A stretch of 64,000 nucleotides of DNA from Paraburkholderia sp. Ac-20340 (GTDB lineage: Bacteria > Pseudomonadota > Gammaproteobacteria > Burkholderiales > Burkholderiaceae), in NCBI RefSeq assembly GCF_017104965.1, contig NZ_JAAGPR010000035.1:1-64000 (forward strand), given 5' to 3'. The notes under the pieces are model-generated. The model was given only the letters and a program-made list of their open reading frames with translations, had not been told where the DNA came from and did not search any database. Shown here piece after piece: positions 40,528 to 49,450 of the stretch (position 1 is its first letter; every line of letters starts with the position of its first letter). A program made the position numbers and the translations under genes.

Positions 40528-42510
40528 TTACAGCGATTCGCCGAGCTGATCGAGAATCGCCGGGTTTTCCAGCGTGGAGACGTCCTGCGTGATCGCCTCG
40601 CCCTTCGCGAGCGAGCGCAGCAGACGGCGCATGATCTTGCCCGAACGCGTCTTCGGCAGGTTCTCGCCGAAGCGGATGTCCTTCGGCTTGGCGATCGGCC
40701 CGATCTCCTTGCCCACCCAGGCACGCAGTTCGTTGGCGAGCTTCACGGCGTCGTCGCCATGCGGGCGCGTGGCCTTGAGCACCACGAAGGCCACCACGGC
40801 TTCGCCGGTCGTATCGTCGGGACGGCCCACCACGGCGGCTTCGGCCACGAGCGGATTCGCCACCAGCGCCGACTCGATTTCCATCGTGCCCAGGCGGTGA
40901 CCCGAGACGTTCAGCACGTCGTCGATACGGCCCATGATCGTGAAGTAGCCGCTTTCCTTGTCGCGCACGCTGCCGTCACCGGCCAGATACAGCTTGCCGC
41001 CGAGTTCTTCGGGGAAGTAGCCCGACTTGTAGCGCTCCGGCTGACCCCAGACATTGCGGATCATCGCGGGCCACGGACGCTTGACGACCAGAATGCCGCC
41101 CTGCCCGTTCGGCACGTCCTGGCCGGTTTCGTCGACGATCGCGGCCATGATGCCCGGCAGCGGCAGCGTGCACGAACCCGGCACGAGCGGCGTCGCGCCC
41201 GGCAGCGGCGTGATCATGTGGCCGCCGGTTTCCGTCTGCCACCAGGTATCGACGATCGGGCAACGCTTGCCGCCCACGTTTTCGTAGTACCAGATCCACG
41301 CTTCGGGATTGATCGGCTCGCCGACCGTGCCCAGAATGCGCAGCGAAGACAGGTCATAGCTCTTCGGGTGCACCTTCGCATCGGCTTCCGATGCCTTGAT
41401 GAGCGAGCGGATGGCCGTAGGCGCCGTGTAGAACAGCGTGACCTTGTGCTTCTGGATCATCTCCCAGAAGCGGCCCGCGTTCGGGTACGTGGGCACGCCT
41501 TCGAACACCACCTGGGTCGCGCCGATCGTCAGCGGTCCGTAGGCGATGTAGCTATGGCCCGTGATCCAGCCGATGTCGGCCGTGCACCAGAAGACGTCGT
41601 CGGGCTTGTAGTCGAAGGTCCACTTCATGCTCTGCGCGGCCCACAGCAGATAGCCGCCCGTGCTGTGCTGCACGCCCTTCGGTTTGCCCGTCGAACCCGA
41701 GGTATACAGGATAAAGAGCGGATGCTCCGCGCCCACCGGTTCCGGCGCGCAGGTGTCGCTTTCGGCCGCCGAGACGTCGTGCATCCACAGATCGCGGCCT
41801 TCCTTCCACGCGACCTTGCCGCCCGTGCGCTGGTAGACGAACACGGTCTGCACGGCGTCGCAGCCGCCCATGGCGAGGGCTTCGTCGGCGATATTCTTCA
41901 GCGGCAGCGCCTTGCCGCCGCGCATCTGTTCGTCGGCGGTCACGAGCGCGACCGCGCCCACGTCCACCATGCGTTCGTTGAGCGACTTCGACGAGAAGCC
42001 GCCGAACACCACCGAATGCGTCGCGCCAATGCGCGCGCAGGCCTGCATCGCCACCACGCCTTCCACCGACATCGGCATATAGATGACGACGCGGTCGCCC
42101 TTCTTCACGCCGCGCTTCTTGAGCGCGTTGGCGAAGCGCGAGACGCGCGCGAGCAGGTCCTGGTAGGTAACGTTGGTGACGGTGCCGTCGTCGGCTTCGA
42201 AGACGATCGCGACGCGCTCGCCGTTACCGGCTTCGACGTGACGGTCGAGGCTGTTGTACGAAGCGTTGAGTTCGCCGTCTTCGAACCACGTGTAGAACGG
42301 TGCCTTCGACTCGTCGAGCACCTTGGTGAAGGGCTTTTGCCAGGTCAGCGTTTCGCGCGCGAGGCGCGCCCAGAAACCTTCGTAATCGCGTTCGGCTTCG
42401 GCGGCGAGCGCCTTGTAAGCCTCCATGCCGGACACCGTTGCGTTGGCCACCGTTTGCGCGGACGGCGCAAACACACGATGTTCCTGAAGAACCGATTCAA
42501 TCGCAGACAT
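40528..42510 (-). CDS. acs: Acetyl-CoA synthetase (AMP-forming)
   Basis: 660 residues. It makes acetyl-CoA from acetate, ATP and CoA. Core motifs in order: 'ILYTSGSTGKPKGVQHSTGGYLLWA' (the ATP P-loop), 'VDTWWQTETGGHMITPLPG', 'YLAGDGSVRDKESGYFTIMGRIDDVLNVSGHRLGTMEIESALV' and the C-terminal 'PKTRSGKIMRRLLR' with the acetylatable lysine. The ATG at 42510 is used because 'AAGGGG' lies 8 bases upstream; a TTG six bases earlier is possible. With DUF4212 and the symporter downstream it forms an acetate uptake and activation unit. Confidence 0.96.
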   Translation of the reverse strand: MSAIESVLQEHRVFAPSAQTVANATVSGMEAYKALAAEAERDYEGFWARLARETLTWQKPFTKVLDESKAPFYTWFEDGELNASYNSLDRHVEAGNGERVAIVFEADDGTVTNVTYQDLLARVSRFANALKKRGVKKGDRVVIYMPMSVEGVVAMQACARIGATHSVVFGGFSSKSLNERMVDVGAVALVTADEQMRGGKALPLKNIADEALAMGGCDAVQTVFVYQRTGGKVAWKEGRDLWMHDVSAAESDTCAPEPVGAEHPLFILYTSGSTGKPKGVQHSTGGYLLWAAQSMKWTFDYKPDDVFWCTADIGWITGHSYIAYGPLTIGATQVVFEGVPTYPNAGRFWEMIQKHKVTLFYTAPTAIRSLIKASEADAKVHPKSYDLSSLRILGTVGEPINPEAWIWYYENVGGKRCPIVDTWWQTETGGHMITPLPGATPLVPGSCTLPLPGIMAAIVDETGQDVPNGQGGILVVKRPWPAMIRNVWGQPERYKSGYFPEELGGKLYLAGDGSVRDKESGYFTIMGRIDDVLNVSGHRLGTMEIESALVANPLVAEAAVVGRPDDTTGEAVVAFVVLKATRPHGDDAVKLANELRAWVGKEIGPIAKPKDIRFGENLPKTRSGKIMRRLLRSLAKGEAITQDVSTLENPAILDQLGESL

Positions 42511-42831
42511 CGACAACCCCTTGGTGAAGATGAAACGTCAAACTCGTGGACACGCGCAGCATCTGCGATGCCTGCGCGCGCCGTCTCCTGTGTGCCGCCG
42601 CGCCCTCTGTGGCCTGAGCGCGGGCGGCGAGCTTTCCTGTGATCTTTAGCGACGCGTTCGCGAGCGGCTGCGTTGGCGCGTTGCGTCCAGGCGCTTGTCT
42701 CGAACGCATCCTCGAACGCATCTTTCGAAGATTAAGCGCTGCAACTTACCCGCTACTTACGCAGGCGCGCGATAGCGACCTCTTAAACGGCCATTTAGAA
42801 TGCTAACTGATCTGAGCGCCAGGATTCCAGC
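42511..42831. other. Divergent intergenic region, acs / EamA gene
   Basis: 321 bases that must carry the acs promoter. A short direct repeat TCGAACGCATC occurs twice at about 42701-42724, of unknown meaning. No gene or further structure was seen. Confidence 0.4.
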
Positions 42832-43725
42832 TTGAACCGTCATTCACTTTTTCTCGTCGCCGCCATGCTGCTCGTGGGCAGCAATGTCGGCATCGGCAAA
42901 ACGATCGTTGCGTTTTTACCCGTTGATCTGTTTGCGTTGCTGCGCTTCGTGATCGCGCTCGCGGTGCTCTGGCCCCTGCTGCGCGTCGCCCGCATGCGCC
43001 GCGTGAAGCGCGGGGAATGGCTCAATCTGTTCCTGCAGGCGCTCTTCGGTACATTCGGGTTTACGCTGCTGATGCTCGGCGGCGTGCATCGCACCAGCGC
43101 CGTGGCCGCAGGCGTCATCACCAGCACGATTCCGGCCATCGTCGCGCTGTTCTCGTGGCTGTTTCTGCGCGAGCGGCCCGATGCCCGTGCGTTCGCATCG
43201 ATCGCGCTCGCCATTGCGGGCATCGCCGTGATCAATCTGGCGCATGTCGATGCGAGCGCCGCCAATCCCGGCTCGTTCGCGGGCAACCTGATGGTGCTGG
43301 GCGCCGTGTGCTGCGAATCGCTTTACGTGATCCTCTCGCGCCGTCTCACGCAGACGCTGGCGCCGCTCGAAATCTGCGCGTACACGCATCTGTTCGGCTT
43401 TCTGCTGATGCTGCCGGTGGGTCTGCACGCCGCGTTCTCGTTCGACTATGCGAGCGTGCCCGCCGGCATCTGGGGCCTCGTGCTCTGGTACGGGCTGTCG
43501 GCCAGTGTGTTCTCTTTCGTGTTGTGGATGATGGGCATCCGTCACGTGCCGGGCAGTATCGCGGGGGTCTTCACGGCTGTGCTGCCGGTGGCGGCCGCGC
43601 TCTACGGCATGGTGTTCCTGGGCGAGCGCCCCACGCCCGCGCACGGCATCGCGCTCGCCTGCGTGATTGCCGGCATCGCACTGGCGAGTTTCAAGACCCG
43701 ACGCGTGCCGCCCGTCGCCTCCTGA
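42832..43725 (+). CDS. DMT-superfamily (EamA) exporter
   Basis: 297 residues, ten membrane segments in two EamA halves. 'GSNVGIGKTIVAFLPVDLFALLRFVIALAVLWPLL' opens the first half and 'GVFTAVLPVAAALYGMVFLGERPTPAHGIALACVIAGIAL' closes the second with the usual E-[KR]-P motif. TTG at 42832 is the best start: it has AGGA upstream and yields a full TM1. The substrate is unknown (metabolite or drug export). Confidence 0.82.
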   Translation: MNRHSLFLVAAMLLVGSNVGIGKTIVAFLPVDLFALLRFVIALAVLWPLLRVARMRRVKRGEWLNLFLQALFGTFGFTLLMLGGVHRTSAVAAGVITSTIPAIVALFSWLFLRERPDARAFASIALAIAGIAVINLAHVDASAANPGSFAGNLMVLGAVCCESLYVILSRRLTQTLAPLEICAYTHLFGFLLMLPVGLHAAFSFDYASVPAGIWGLVLWYGLSASVFSFVLWMMGIRHVPGSIAGVFTAVLPVAAALYGMVFLGERPTPAHGIALACVIAGIALASFKTRRVPPVAS

Positions 43726-43812
43726 CAAGGCTCGCGCGGCATCGGCGCCACGCGTGTAATGACCCTGAAAGATTCGCTGCCCTCATCGCGGCGAAGTGTC
43801 GCGCCGACGCGT

Positions 43813-43818
43813 TACAAT
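43813..43818 (+). promoter_or_regulatory. Putative -10 element (TACAAT) before yqhA
   Basis: TACAAT sits in the string GTTACAATAGCGC, which also occurs upstream of the aminotransferase gene at 61599-61611. No convincing -35 could be assigned. Confidence 0.35.
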
Positions 43819-43945
43819 AGCGCCCGCCCGGCCCCAGAGGCGCGGCGGCGCGATCGGCGAGAGCCTGCATCAAGACAGCAGACTCGGCGCGGCGCGCGCG
43901 GCGCCCCGTGGACCCCGCCCGATTTCCGCCCTACGTGAAACGCCC

Positions 43946-44569
43946 ATGTCCGCCGCACGCCCCAAGTCGTCCGCCGCGAAGTCTGCTGCCCTGTCCCGCC
44001 GCCGTATGGGTCTGCTGCCCAGCGTCATCTTCATGAGCCGCTGGCTCCAGGTGCCGCTCTACCTGGGGCTGATCGTCGGCCAGACGGTCTATTGCGTGCT
44101 GTTCATCAAGGAAGTCTGGCATCTCGTCAGCCACGCGATGTCGCTCGACGAAACCAGCATCATGCTGGCCGTGCTCGGTCTGATCGACGTGGTGATGATT
44201 TCCAACCTGCTCATCATGGTCATTGTGGGCGGCTACGAGACCTTCGTTTCGCGCATGGGCCTCGAAGGCCATCCCGACGAGCCCGAATGGCTCGACCACG
44301 TGAACGCCGGCGTGCTGAAGGTCAAGCTCGCGATGGCGCTGATCAGCATTTCGTCGATTCATCTGCTGAAAACCTTCATCAACCCGGACGCCGTTTCCGA
44401 GCGCACCGTGATCTGGCAAGTGGCCATTCACATCGCGTTCCTGCTCTCCGCGCTGGTGATGGCCTGGATCGACCGCATCACCACGCATACGCATCCCGAG
44501 CATTATCACGATCTCGCCGCGCGTCATCCGGCGCCCGCGCCAGTGCGCGAGGTCGCGGAAACCGAATAA
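43946..44569 (+). CDS. YqhA/UPF0114 family membrane protein
   Basis: 207 residues, about four membrane segments. 'IFMSRWLQVPLYLGLIVGQTVYCVLFIKEVWHL' and 'SNLLIMVIVGGYETFVSRM' are the conserved regions of UPF0114. The N-terminal 25 residues are Ser/Ala/Lys-rich. Function is not established; the E. coli member is an uncharacterised inner-membrane protein. It precedes fumarase by 76 bases and may be co-transcribed with it. Confidence 0.82.
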   Translation: MSAARPKSSAAKSAALSRRRMGLLPSVIFMSRWLQVPLYLGLIVGQTVYCVLFIKEVWHLVSHAMSLDETSIMLAVLGLIDVVMISNLLIMVIVGGYETFVSRMGLEGHPDEPEWLDHVNAGVLKVKLAMALISISSIHLLKTFINPDAVSERTVIWQVAIHIAFLLSALVMAWIDRITTHTHPEHYHDLAARHPAPAPVREVAETE

Positions 44570-44645
44570 AGCCGATGCAAACCGGCGTCTGGTCAAAATA
44601 AAAAATTCCACAATTCGAATCACCCCGTCCCCATAGAAGCTAGCC

Positions 44646-46169
44646 ATGACCGTCATCAAGCAGGAAGACCTGATCCAGAGCATTGCGGATTCGCTCCAGT
44701 ACATCAGCTACTACCATCCGCAGGACTACATCGAGGCGCTGGGTCGCGCCTATGAGCTCGAGGAAAGCCCGGCCGCGAAGGACGCGATCGCGCAGATCCT
44801 CACCAACAGCCGCATGTGCGCCGAAGGTAAGCGCCCGATCTGCCAGGACACCGGCATCGTCACGATCTTCGTGAAGGTCGGCATGGATGTGCGTTGGGAC
44901 GGCGCGACGATGGGCGTCACCGACATGATCAACGAAGGCGTGCGCCGCGGTTATCTGAACCCGGACAACGTCCTGCGCGCATCGATCGTGTCGCCGCCCG
45001 AAGGCGCTCGCAAGAACACGAAAGACAACACGCCGGCCGTGATCCACTACGAGATCGTGCCGGGCGACAAGGTCGATGTTCAGGTTGCAGCCAAGGGCGG
45101 CGGCTCGGAAAACAAGTCGAAGTTCGTCATGCTCAACCCGTCCGACTCGATCGTCGACTGGGTGCTCAAGACCGTGCCGACGATGGGCGCAGGCTGGTGC
45201 CCGCCGGGCATGCTCGGCATCGGCATCGGCGGCACCGCTGAAAAGGCGATGCTGATGGCGAAGGAATCGCTGATGGAGTCCATCGACATTCAGGACATCA
45301 TCAAGCGCGGCCCGCAGGACTGGATCGAAGAACTGCGCGTCGAACTGCACGAGAAGGTCAACGCGCTCGGTATCGGCGCGCAAGGTCTGGGCGGTCTCGC
45401 CACGGTGCTCGACGTCAAGATCATGGCGACGGCCACGCACGCCGCCTCGAAGCCGGTCGCGATGATCCCGAACTGCGCCGCCACGCGCCACGCGCACTTC
45501 GTGCTCGACGGCTCGGGCCCGGCGAAGCTGGAAGCACCGTCGCTCGACGCATGGCCGAAGGTCAACTGGGAACCGAACACGGAAACCAGCAAGCGCGTCG
45601 ACCTGAACACGCTCACGCCGGAAGAAGTCGCTTCGTGGACGCCGGGCCAGACGCTGCTGCTCTCGGGCAAGATGCTCACGGGCCGCGACGCCGCGCACAA
45701 GCGTATCGCCGACATGCTGGCGAAGGGCGAAAAGCTGCCGGTGGACTTCAAGAACCGCGTGATCTATTACGTCGGCCCGGTCGATCCGGTGCGCGACGAA
45801 GTGGTCGGCCCGGCAGGCCCCACCACCGCGACCCGCATGGACAAGTTCACCGAACTGATGCTCTCGCAAACGGGCCTCATTTCGATGGTGGGCAAGGCCG
45901 AGCGCGGCCCGGTCGCCATCGAAGCCATCCAGAAGCACAAGGCGGCTTACCTGATGGCCGTGGGCGGCGCGGCTTACCTCGTGTCGAAGGCGATCCGCGG
46001 CTCGAAGGTCGTGGCGTTCGAAGACCTCGGCATGGAAGCCATCTACGAGTTCGACGTTCAGGACATGCCGGTGACGGTGGCCGTCGATTCGTCGGGTACG
46101 TCGGTGCACAAGACGGGCCCCGCCGAATGGCAGGCAAAGATCGGCAAGATTCCGGTCGCGACGGCTTGA
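44646..46169 (+). CDS. Class I fumarate hydratase (4Fe-4S)
   Basis: 507 residues. It converts fumarate to malate in the TCA cycle and is oxygen-sensitive through its cluster. The N-terminal tartrate-dehydratase-type domain carries 'RPICQDTGIVTIFVKVG', and 'KGGGSENKSKFVMLNPSD' and 'TMGAGWCPPGMLGIGIGGTAEKA' follow; the C-terminal beta domain contains 'GPTTATRMDKFTELML' and 'AYLMAVGGAAYLVSKAIR'. The Cys in CQDTG and in GWCPP, plus another in 'IPNCAATRHAHF', supply the cluster ligands. Single-chain length matches E. coli FumA (548). Confidence 0.95.
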   Translation: MTVIKQEDLIQSIADSLQYISYYHPQDYIEALGRAYELEESPAAKDAIAQILTNSRMCAEGKRPICQDTGIVTIFVKVGMDVRWDGATMGVTDMINEGVRRGYLNPDNVLRASIVSPPEGARKNTKDNTPAVIHYEIVPGDKVDVQVAAKGGGSENKSKFVMLNPSDSIVDWVLKTVPTMGAGWCPPGMLGIGIGGTAEKAMLMAKESLMESIDIQDIIKRGPQDWIEELRVELHEKVNALGIGAQGLGGLATVLDVKIMATATHAASKPVAMIPNCAATRHAHFVLDGSGPAKLEAPSLDAWPKVNWEPNTETSKRVDLNTLTPEEVASWTPGQTLLLSGKMLTGRDAAHKRIADMLAKGEKLPVDFKNRVIYYVGPVDPVRDEVVGPAGPTTATRMDKFTELMLSQTGLISMVGKAERGPVAIEAIQKHKAAYLMAVGGAAYLVSKAIRGSKVVAFEDLGMEAIYEFDVQDMPVTVAVDSSGTSVHKTGPAEWQAKIGKIPVATA

Positions 46170-46227
46170 TCGCTTGATTCGCAATCTGCGAGATAATCGG
46201 CGCTCAATAGAAACGCCGAAATAGAAA

Positions 46228-46256
46228 AACCGGGGCCCAGCGCCCCGGTTTTTTTT
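46228..46256 (+). terminator. Terminator of the fumarase gene
   Basis: AACCGGGGC (46228-46236) pairs with GCCCCGGTT (46242-46250) over 9 bp with a 5-base loop, followed by eight T. Confidence 0.9.
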
Positions 46257-46273
46257 GGGTAACACGAAACGTA

Positions 46274-46290
46274 CTGAGACTAATTCTCAG
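46274..46290. promoter_or_regulatory. Inverted repeat before bfr, possible Fur box
   Basis: CTGAGA-CTAAT-TCTCAG is a perfect inverted repeat. On the reverse strand it reads TGAGAATTAGTCTCAGTA, close to the reverse-strand Fur-like site before ftrA (TGAGAATTGTTCGCATT). The bfr start is 125 bases downstream. Confidence 0.5.
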
Positions 46291-46414
46291 CACGCTGCAA
46301 ATAATCGCATTTGGCTGCAATTTGACGCAGATTGCACCTTGGCTTTTGTGTATTGAGCGTTTATTGTTCCACCCAGTGTTAAAACCTGCACGCCCCCACA
46401 AGGAAGGAAAAACT

Positions 46415-46894
46415 ATGCAAGGCGACAAGAAAGTCATCGAATATCTGAACGCGCAGCTCAAGAACGAACTGACCGCGATTAACCAGTACTTCCTGCACGC
46501 CCGTATGTACAAGCATTGGGGCCTCGAAAAACTCGGCAAGCACGAATATGACGAGTCGATCGGCGAAATGCGTCACGCCGACTGGCTCATCGAACGTATT
46601 TTCATGCTCGACGGTCTGCCTAATCTGCAAGACCTGCACAAGCTGCTGATCGGCGAAGAAACCCAGGAAGTGCTCGAATGCGATCTGAAGCTCGAGTACA
46701 TTTCCCAGGGCACCTGCAAGGAAGCCATCGCTTATTGCGAATCGGTGCGCGATTTCGTTTCGCGTGAAATCTTCACGAAGATTCTCGACGACACCGAAGA
46801 GCACATCGACTGGCTCGAAACGCAGATCGACCTGATCGGCAAGGTCGGCATCCAGAATTACCAGCAGACCATGATGGGTTCGGTAGAATCCTGA
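46415..46894 (+). CDS. bfr: Bacterioferritin
   Basis: 159 residues. 'KNELTAINQYFLHARMYKHWGLEKLGKHEYDESIGEMRHADWLIERIFMLDGLPNLQ' contains the diiron ligands (E18, E51, H54) and the haem-binding Met52. The second ligand set lies in 'DDTEEHIDWLETQIDLI' (E94 region, E127 and H130). It stores iron as a 24-mer. ATG with AAGGAAGG upstream; a typical length for Bfr (158). Confidence 0.95.
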   Translation: MQGDKKVIEYLNAQLKNELTAINQYFLHARMYKHWGLEKLGKHEYDESIGEMRHADWLIERIFMLDGLPNLQDLHKLLIGEETQEVLECDLKLEYISQGTCKEAIAYCESVRDFVSREIFTKILDDTEEHIDWLETQIDLIGKVGIQNYQQTMMGSVES

Positions 46895-46985
46895 TTCTGA
46901 TTGCGCTACGGCCGCATCCGCGCGCTTGCGGATGCGGCCTGCGGCGCAAGCGCTTCCCCGTATTTTTTCCCGCTTCCCGACTCAC

Positions 46986-47855
46986 GTGAATCATCCGGCT
47001 CCTGTCAGCGCTGCGCCTGGCGCCCCCATCGGCATCTTCGATTCCGGTCTGGGCGGCCTGTCGGTGCTGCGCGCCGTGCGTGCGCATCTGGGTCAGGAAC
47101 CGGTGATCTACGTGGCCGATTCGCGCTATGCGCCCTACGGCCAGCGCGACGACGATTTCATCGCCGACCGCACGCTCGCGATCGGCGAATGGCTCGTGGC
47201 GCAGGGCGCGAAGGCGCTGGTGGTGGCCTGCAACACGGCCACGGCGCAGTCGATCGAATTCGTGCGCGCGCGCCTGCCGATCCCGCTCGTGGGCGTGGAG
47301 CCCGGCGTGAAGCCGGCGGCGGCGCTGTCGAAATCGCGCGTAGCGGGCGTGCTCGCCACTCAGGTGACGCTGCGCAGCGCGCGCTTCCAGGCGCTGGTCG
47401 AGCGCCACGCCAACGACCTGCGCGTGCTGAGCCAGCCGGGCCACGGTCTGGTTGAAGCGGTCGAGCGTTGCGATATCGGCTCGCCTGAACTGGTCGCGCT
47501 GCTGCGCGGCTACGTCCAGCCGATGCTCGATGCCGGCGCGGACACTCTCGTGCTCGGCTGCACGCACTACCCGTTTCTGGATGCGGCGATCCGCTCGATC
47601 GTCGGCGAACGCATGACGCTGGTGGATACGAGCGTGGCCATCGCGCGCCAGCTCGAACGCGTGCTCGACCAGCACGGTTTGCGCTCGGCCACGGCTTCCA
47701 GCGAAAGCGGCGGCGCCAGCGTGCGCCTGTGTTCGACCAGCGACGGCGCACATCTGCGCGCGCTCGCATCGGCGTTGCTTGCCATCGAAGCGCCCGTGGA
47801 GTGCGTCCAGATCCCCTCGCGCCGCACCCGCGAACTGGAAGCCAACGCGGCCTGA
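46986..47855 (+). CDS. murI: Glutamate racemase
   Basis: 289 residues. It converts L- to D-glutamate for peptidoglycan. Catalytic cysteines C82 ('VVACNTATAQ') and C192 ('LGCTHYPFLDA') are present, with 'IGIFDSGLGGLSVLRAV' at the N-terminus and 'YVADSRYAPYG'. The GTG at 46986 gives the usual length; a further in-frame start lies 60 bases upstream but is not racemase-like. Confidence 0.92.
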   Translation: MNHPAPVSAAPGAPIGIFDSGLGGLSVLRAVRAHLGQEPVIYVADSRYAPYGQRDDDFIADRTLAIGEWLVAQGAKALVVACNTATAQSIEFVRARLPIPLVGVEPGVKPAAALSKSRVAGVLATQVTLRSARFQALVERHANDLRVLSQPGHGLVEAVERCDIGSPELVALLRGYVQPMLDAGADTLVLGCTHYPFLDAAIRSIVGERMTLVDTSVAIARQLERVLDQHGLRSATASSESGGASVRLCSTSDGAHLRALASALLAIEAPVECVQIPSRRTRELEANAA

Positions 47856-48068
47856 GCGGGCAACTGAGCGGAGCAAAATCGCGCGCATCGATGCGTGCGT
47901 TCTGACCCCACGCTTACATCCATCTTTCGGCATCTGGCCCTCTTCCTGCGGCCATCCGGCACTTTCTTCGCCAAGCTCGCCGCGCTCTGATCCAGAGCAA
48001 AATCCCTGCTAAGCATCCGGTTTTGTTACAAAAATTCTGTCTGCATGCTTGCCAAACGGGACAAACAT

Positions 48069-48087
48069 AATGATAATAATTCGCATT
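48069..48087 (+). promoter_or_regulatory. Fur box before bfd
   Basis: AATGATAATAATTCGCATT lies 22 bases before the bfd start codon. It matches the 19-bp Fur consensus in its GATAAT and inverted [A/G]CATT halves, and the hemP and ftrA boxes share its pattern. Confidence 0.75.
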
Positions 48088-48108
48088 AACTCACTCTCGC
48101 GCTCCATC

Positions 48109-48369
48109 ATGATTGTCTGCGTGTGCAAGTCCGTCTCCGACCGTACGATTCGTGCTTCCATTGCGGAAGGCATGGACTCTTTCGACGAGCTTCAATTCGA
48201 GCTCGGCGTCGCGACCTGCTGCGGCAAGTGCGAGGAGTCCGTGCGCGACGTGCTGGCGCAAAGCGGCGTGTGCGCCAGCCGCTGCGGCGTGACGCATCAC
48301 CACAGCCTGCCGGTCGTGGCCGTGCCGCATGTCGTGCCGATGACGTTTTACGAGCGCAAGGCCGCCTGA
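48109..48369 (+). CDS. bfd: Bacterioferritin-associated ferredoxin
   Basis: 86 residues. The 2Fe-2S ligands are C4 and C6 ('MIVCVCKSVSD') and C38 and C41 ('CCGKC'). Bfd delivers electrons to release iron from bacterioferritin. The C-terminal extension with His-rich 'GVTHHHSLP' is longer than E. coli Bfd (64). The Fur box upstream implies expression under low iron. Confidence 0.9.
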   Translation: MIVCVCKSVSDRTIRASIAEGMDSFDELQFELGVATCCGKCEESVRDVLAQSGVCASRCGVTHHHSLPVVAVPHVVPMTFYERKAA

Positions 48370-48504
48370 TTTTCGTGATGCGCGTTTCCAGCCTGCAAAA
48401 ACGCGCATCGCCCAAACGCTCAAGGCATCGAGCGCTTTATCGCCGACAGCAAGCCAGTTTCACGACCAGCCAGCTAGCCCTCGCACCTTTCTCTGGAGGA
48501 TGGG

Positions 48505-48567
48505 ATGGAATTGCTGATCGGATTTGTGACCACCGTGTGCATCTCGCTGTTGATCTTTCGCCCATAA
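48505..48567 (+). CDS. Candidate 20-residue membrane peptide before tonB
   Basis: An ATG with GGAGGA 5-6 bases upstream opens a 20-codon frame ending TAA. The product begins MELLIGF and ends LLIFRP; most residues are hydrophobic, so it would be a single membrane helix. The tonB start is 63 bases further on. A good ribosome-binding site and the location suggest a real small gene or a leader peptide, but there is no homology evidence. Confidence 0.4.
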   Translation: MELLIGFVTTVCISLLIFRP

Positions 48568-48630
48568 AGCTGCCCGTAGCGACGCGTTGCCTGCCTTTTG
48601 CGCCGTCGTCTGCAGGGCGGCCACGCTAAC

Positions 48631-49365
48631 ATGCAGGCTTCTCAAACCACCGCCCAAGCGCTGACGTTCCCCGCCTTGCGCACGAACCGCCGAGTCGTGA
48701 CCGCGACGGCGATCGTGCTCGCGCTGCACGCCGCGCTCATCGCCGTCGTGCTCACGCACCACGACGACGCCAAGCCCATCGCGCTCGAATCGCAATCGAT
48801 CACGGCCGAACTGCTCAAGCCCGAGCCGGTCGCCGCGCCCGCCGCGATTCAGTCCACGCCGACTCCGCCGCCGCCCAAGCCGGTGCCGGTCAAGCGCGAA
48901 AAGCCCAAGGCCCAGCCGAAGCAGAAACCGACGCCCACGCCGCCGTTGCCCGTCGCCGCTGCGCCTTCGCAGCACGCGATCGAAACGCCCGCGCCCGCCG
49001 ATCCGTCGCCGCCCACGCCCGCCGCGCCCCCGCCGCCACAAGCCGCCGCTCCGGCGCCGGCCAAGCCGGTGATGGCGCTGTCCGCACCGAAGAACGTTTC
49101 GCACCTCGACTGCCGTATCGTCGAGCCGGATTACCCGACGCTCTCGAAGCGCCGCGGCGAAACCGGCACCGCGCTCGTGCACTTCGTGGTGGGCCTGACC
49201 GGCAAGATCGAGAACATCGAACTGCGCAAGTCCAGCGGCTACAGCCGTCTCGACGACGCGGCGATGGACGCGATGCGCAACAGCTCCTGCAAGCCATACC
49301 TGGAGGATGGCCAGCCGGTGCGCGCGGCTTACTCGCAACCGTTCGATTTCAGCCTGCACGATTGA
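48631..49365 (+). CDS. tonB: TonB energy-transducing protein
   Basis: 244 residues. A single membrane anchor at about 20-42 ('RRVVTATAIVLALHAALIAVVL'), a Pro/Ala/Lys-rich periplasmic spacer (65-150, many 'PxP') and a C-terminal TonB domain from about 165 ('VSHLDCRIVEPDYPTLSKRRGETGTALVHFVV', 'SGYSRLDDAAMDAMRNSSCKPYLEDGQPVRAAYSQPFDF'). Followed directly by exbB and exbD, with which it powers outer-membrane iron and haem receptors. ATG at 48631 gives a short cytoplasmic start. Confidence 0.93.
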   Translation: MQASQTTAQALTFPALRTNRRVVTATAIVLALHAALIAVVLTHHDDAKPIALESQSITAELLKPEPVAAPAAIQSTPTPPPPKPVPVKREKPKAQPKQKPTPTPPLPVAAAPSQHAIETPAPADPSPPTPAAPPPPQAAAPAPAKPVMALSAPKNVSHLDCRIVEPDYPTLSKRRGETGTALVHFVVGLTGKIENIELRKSSGYSRLDDAAMDAMRNSSCKPYLEDGQPVRAAYSQPFDFSLHD

Positions 49366-49450
49366 TCGCGCGGGTTTCGGGCACGCTGCCGGCGCGGCGC
49401 GTCTGAATGAGAATCACACTGTTTTGATGAATTGAATTAAAGGAAAAAAC

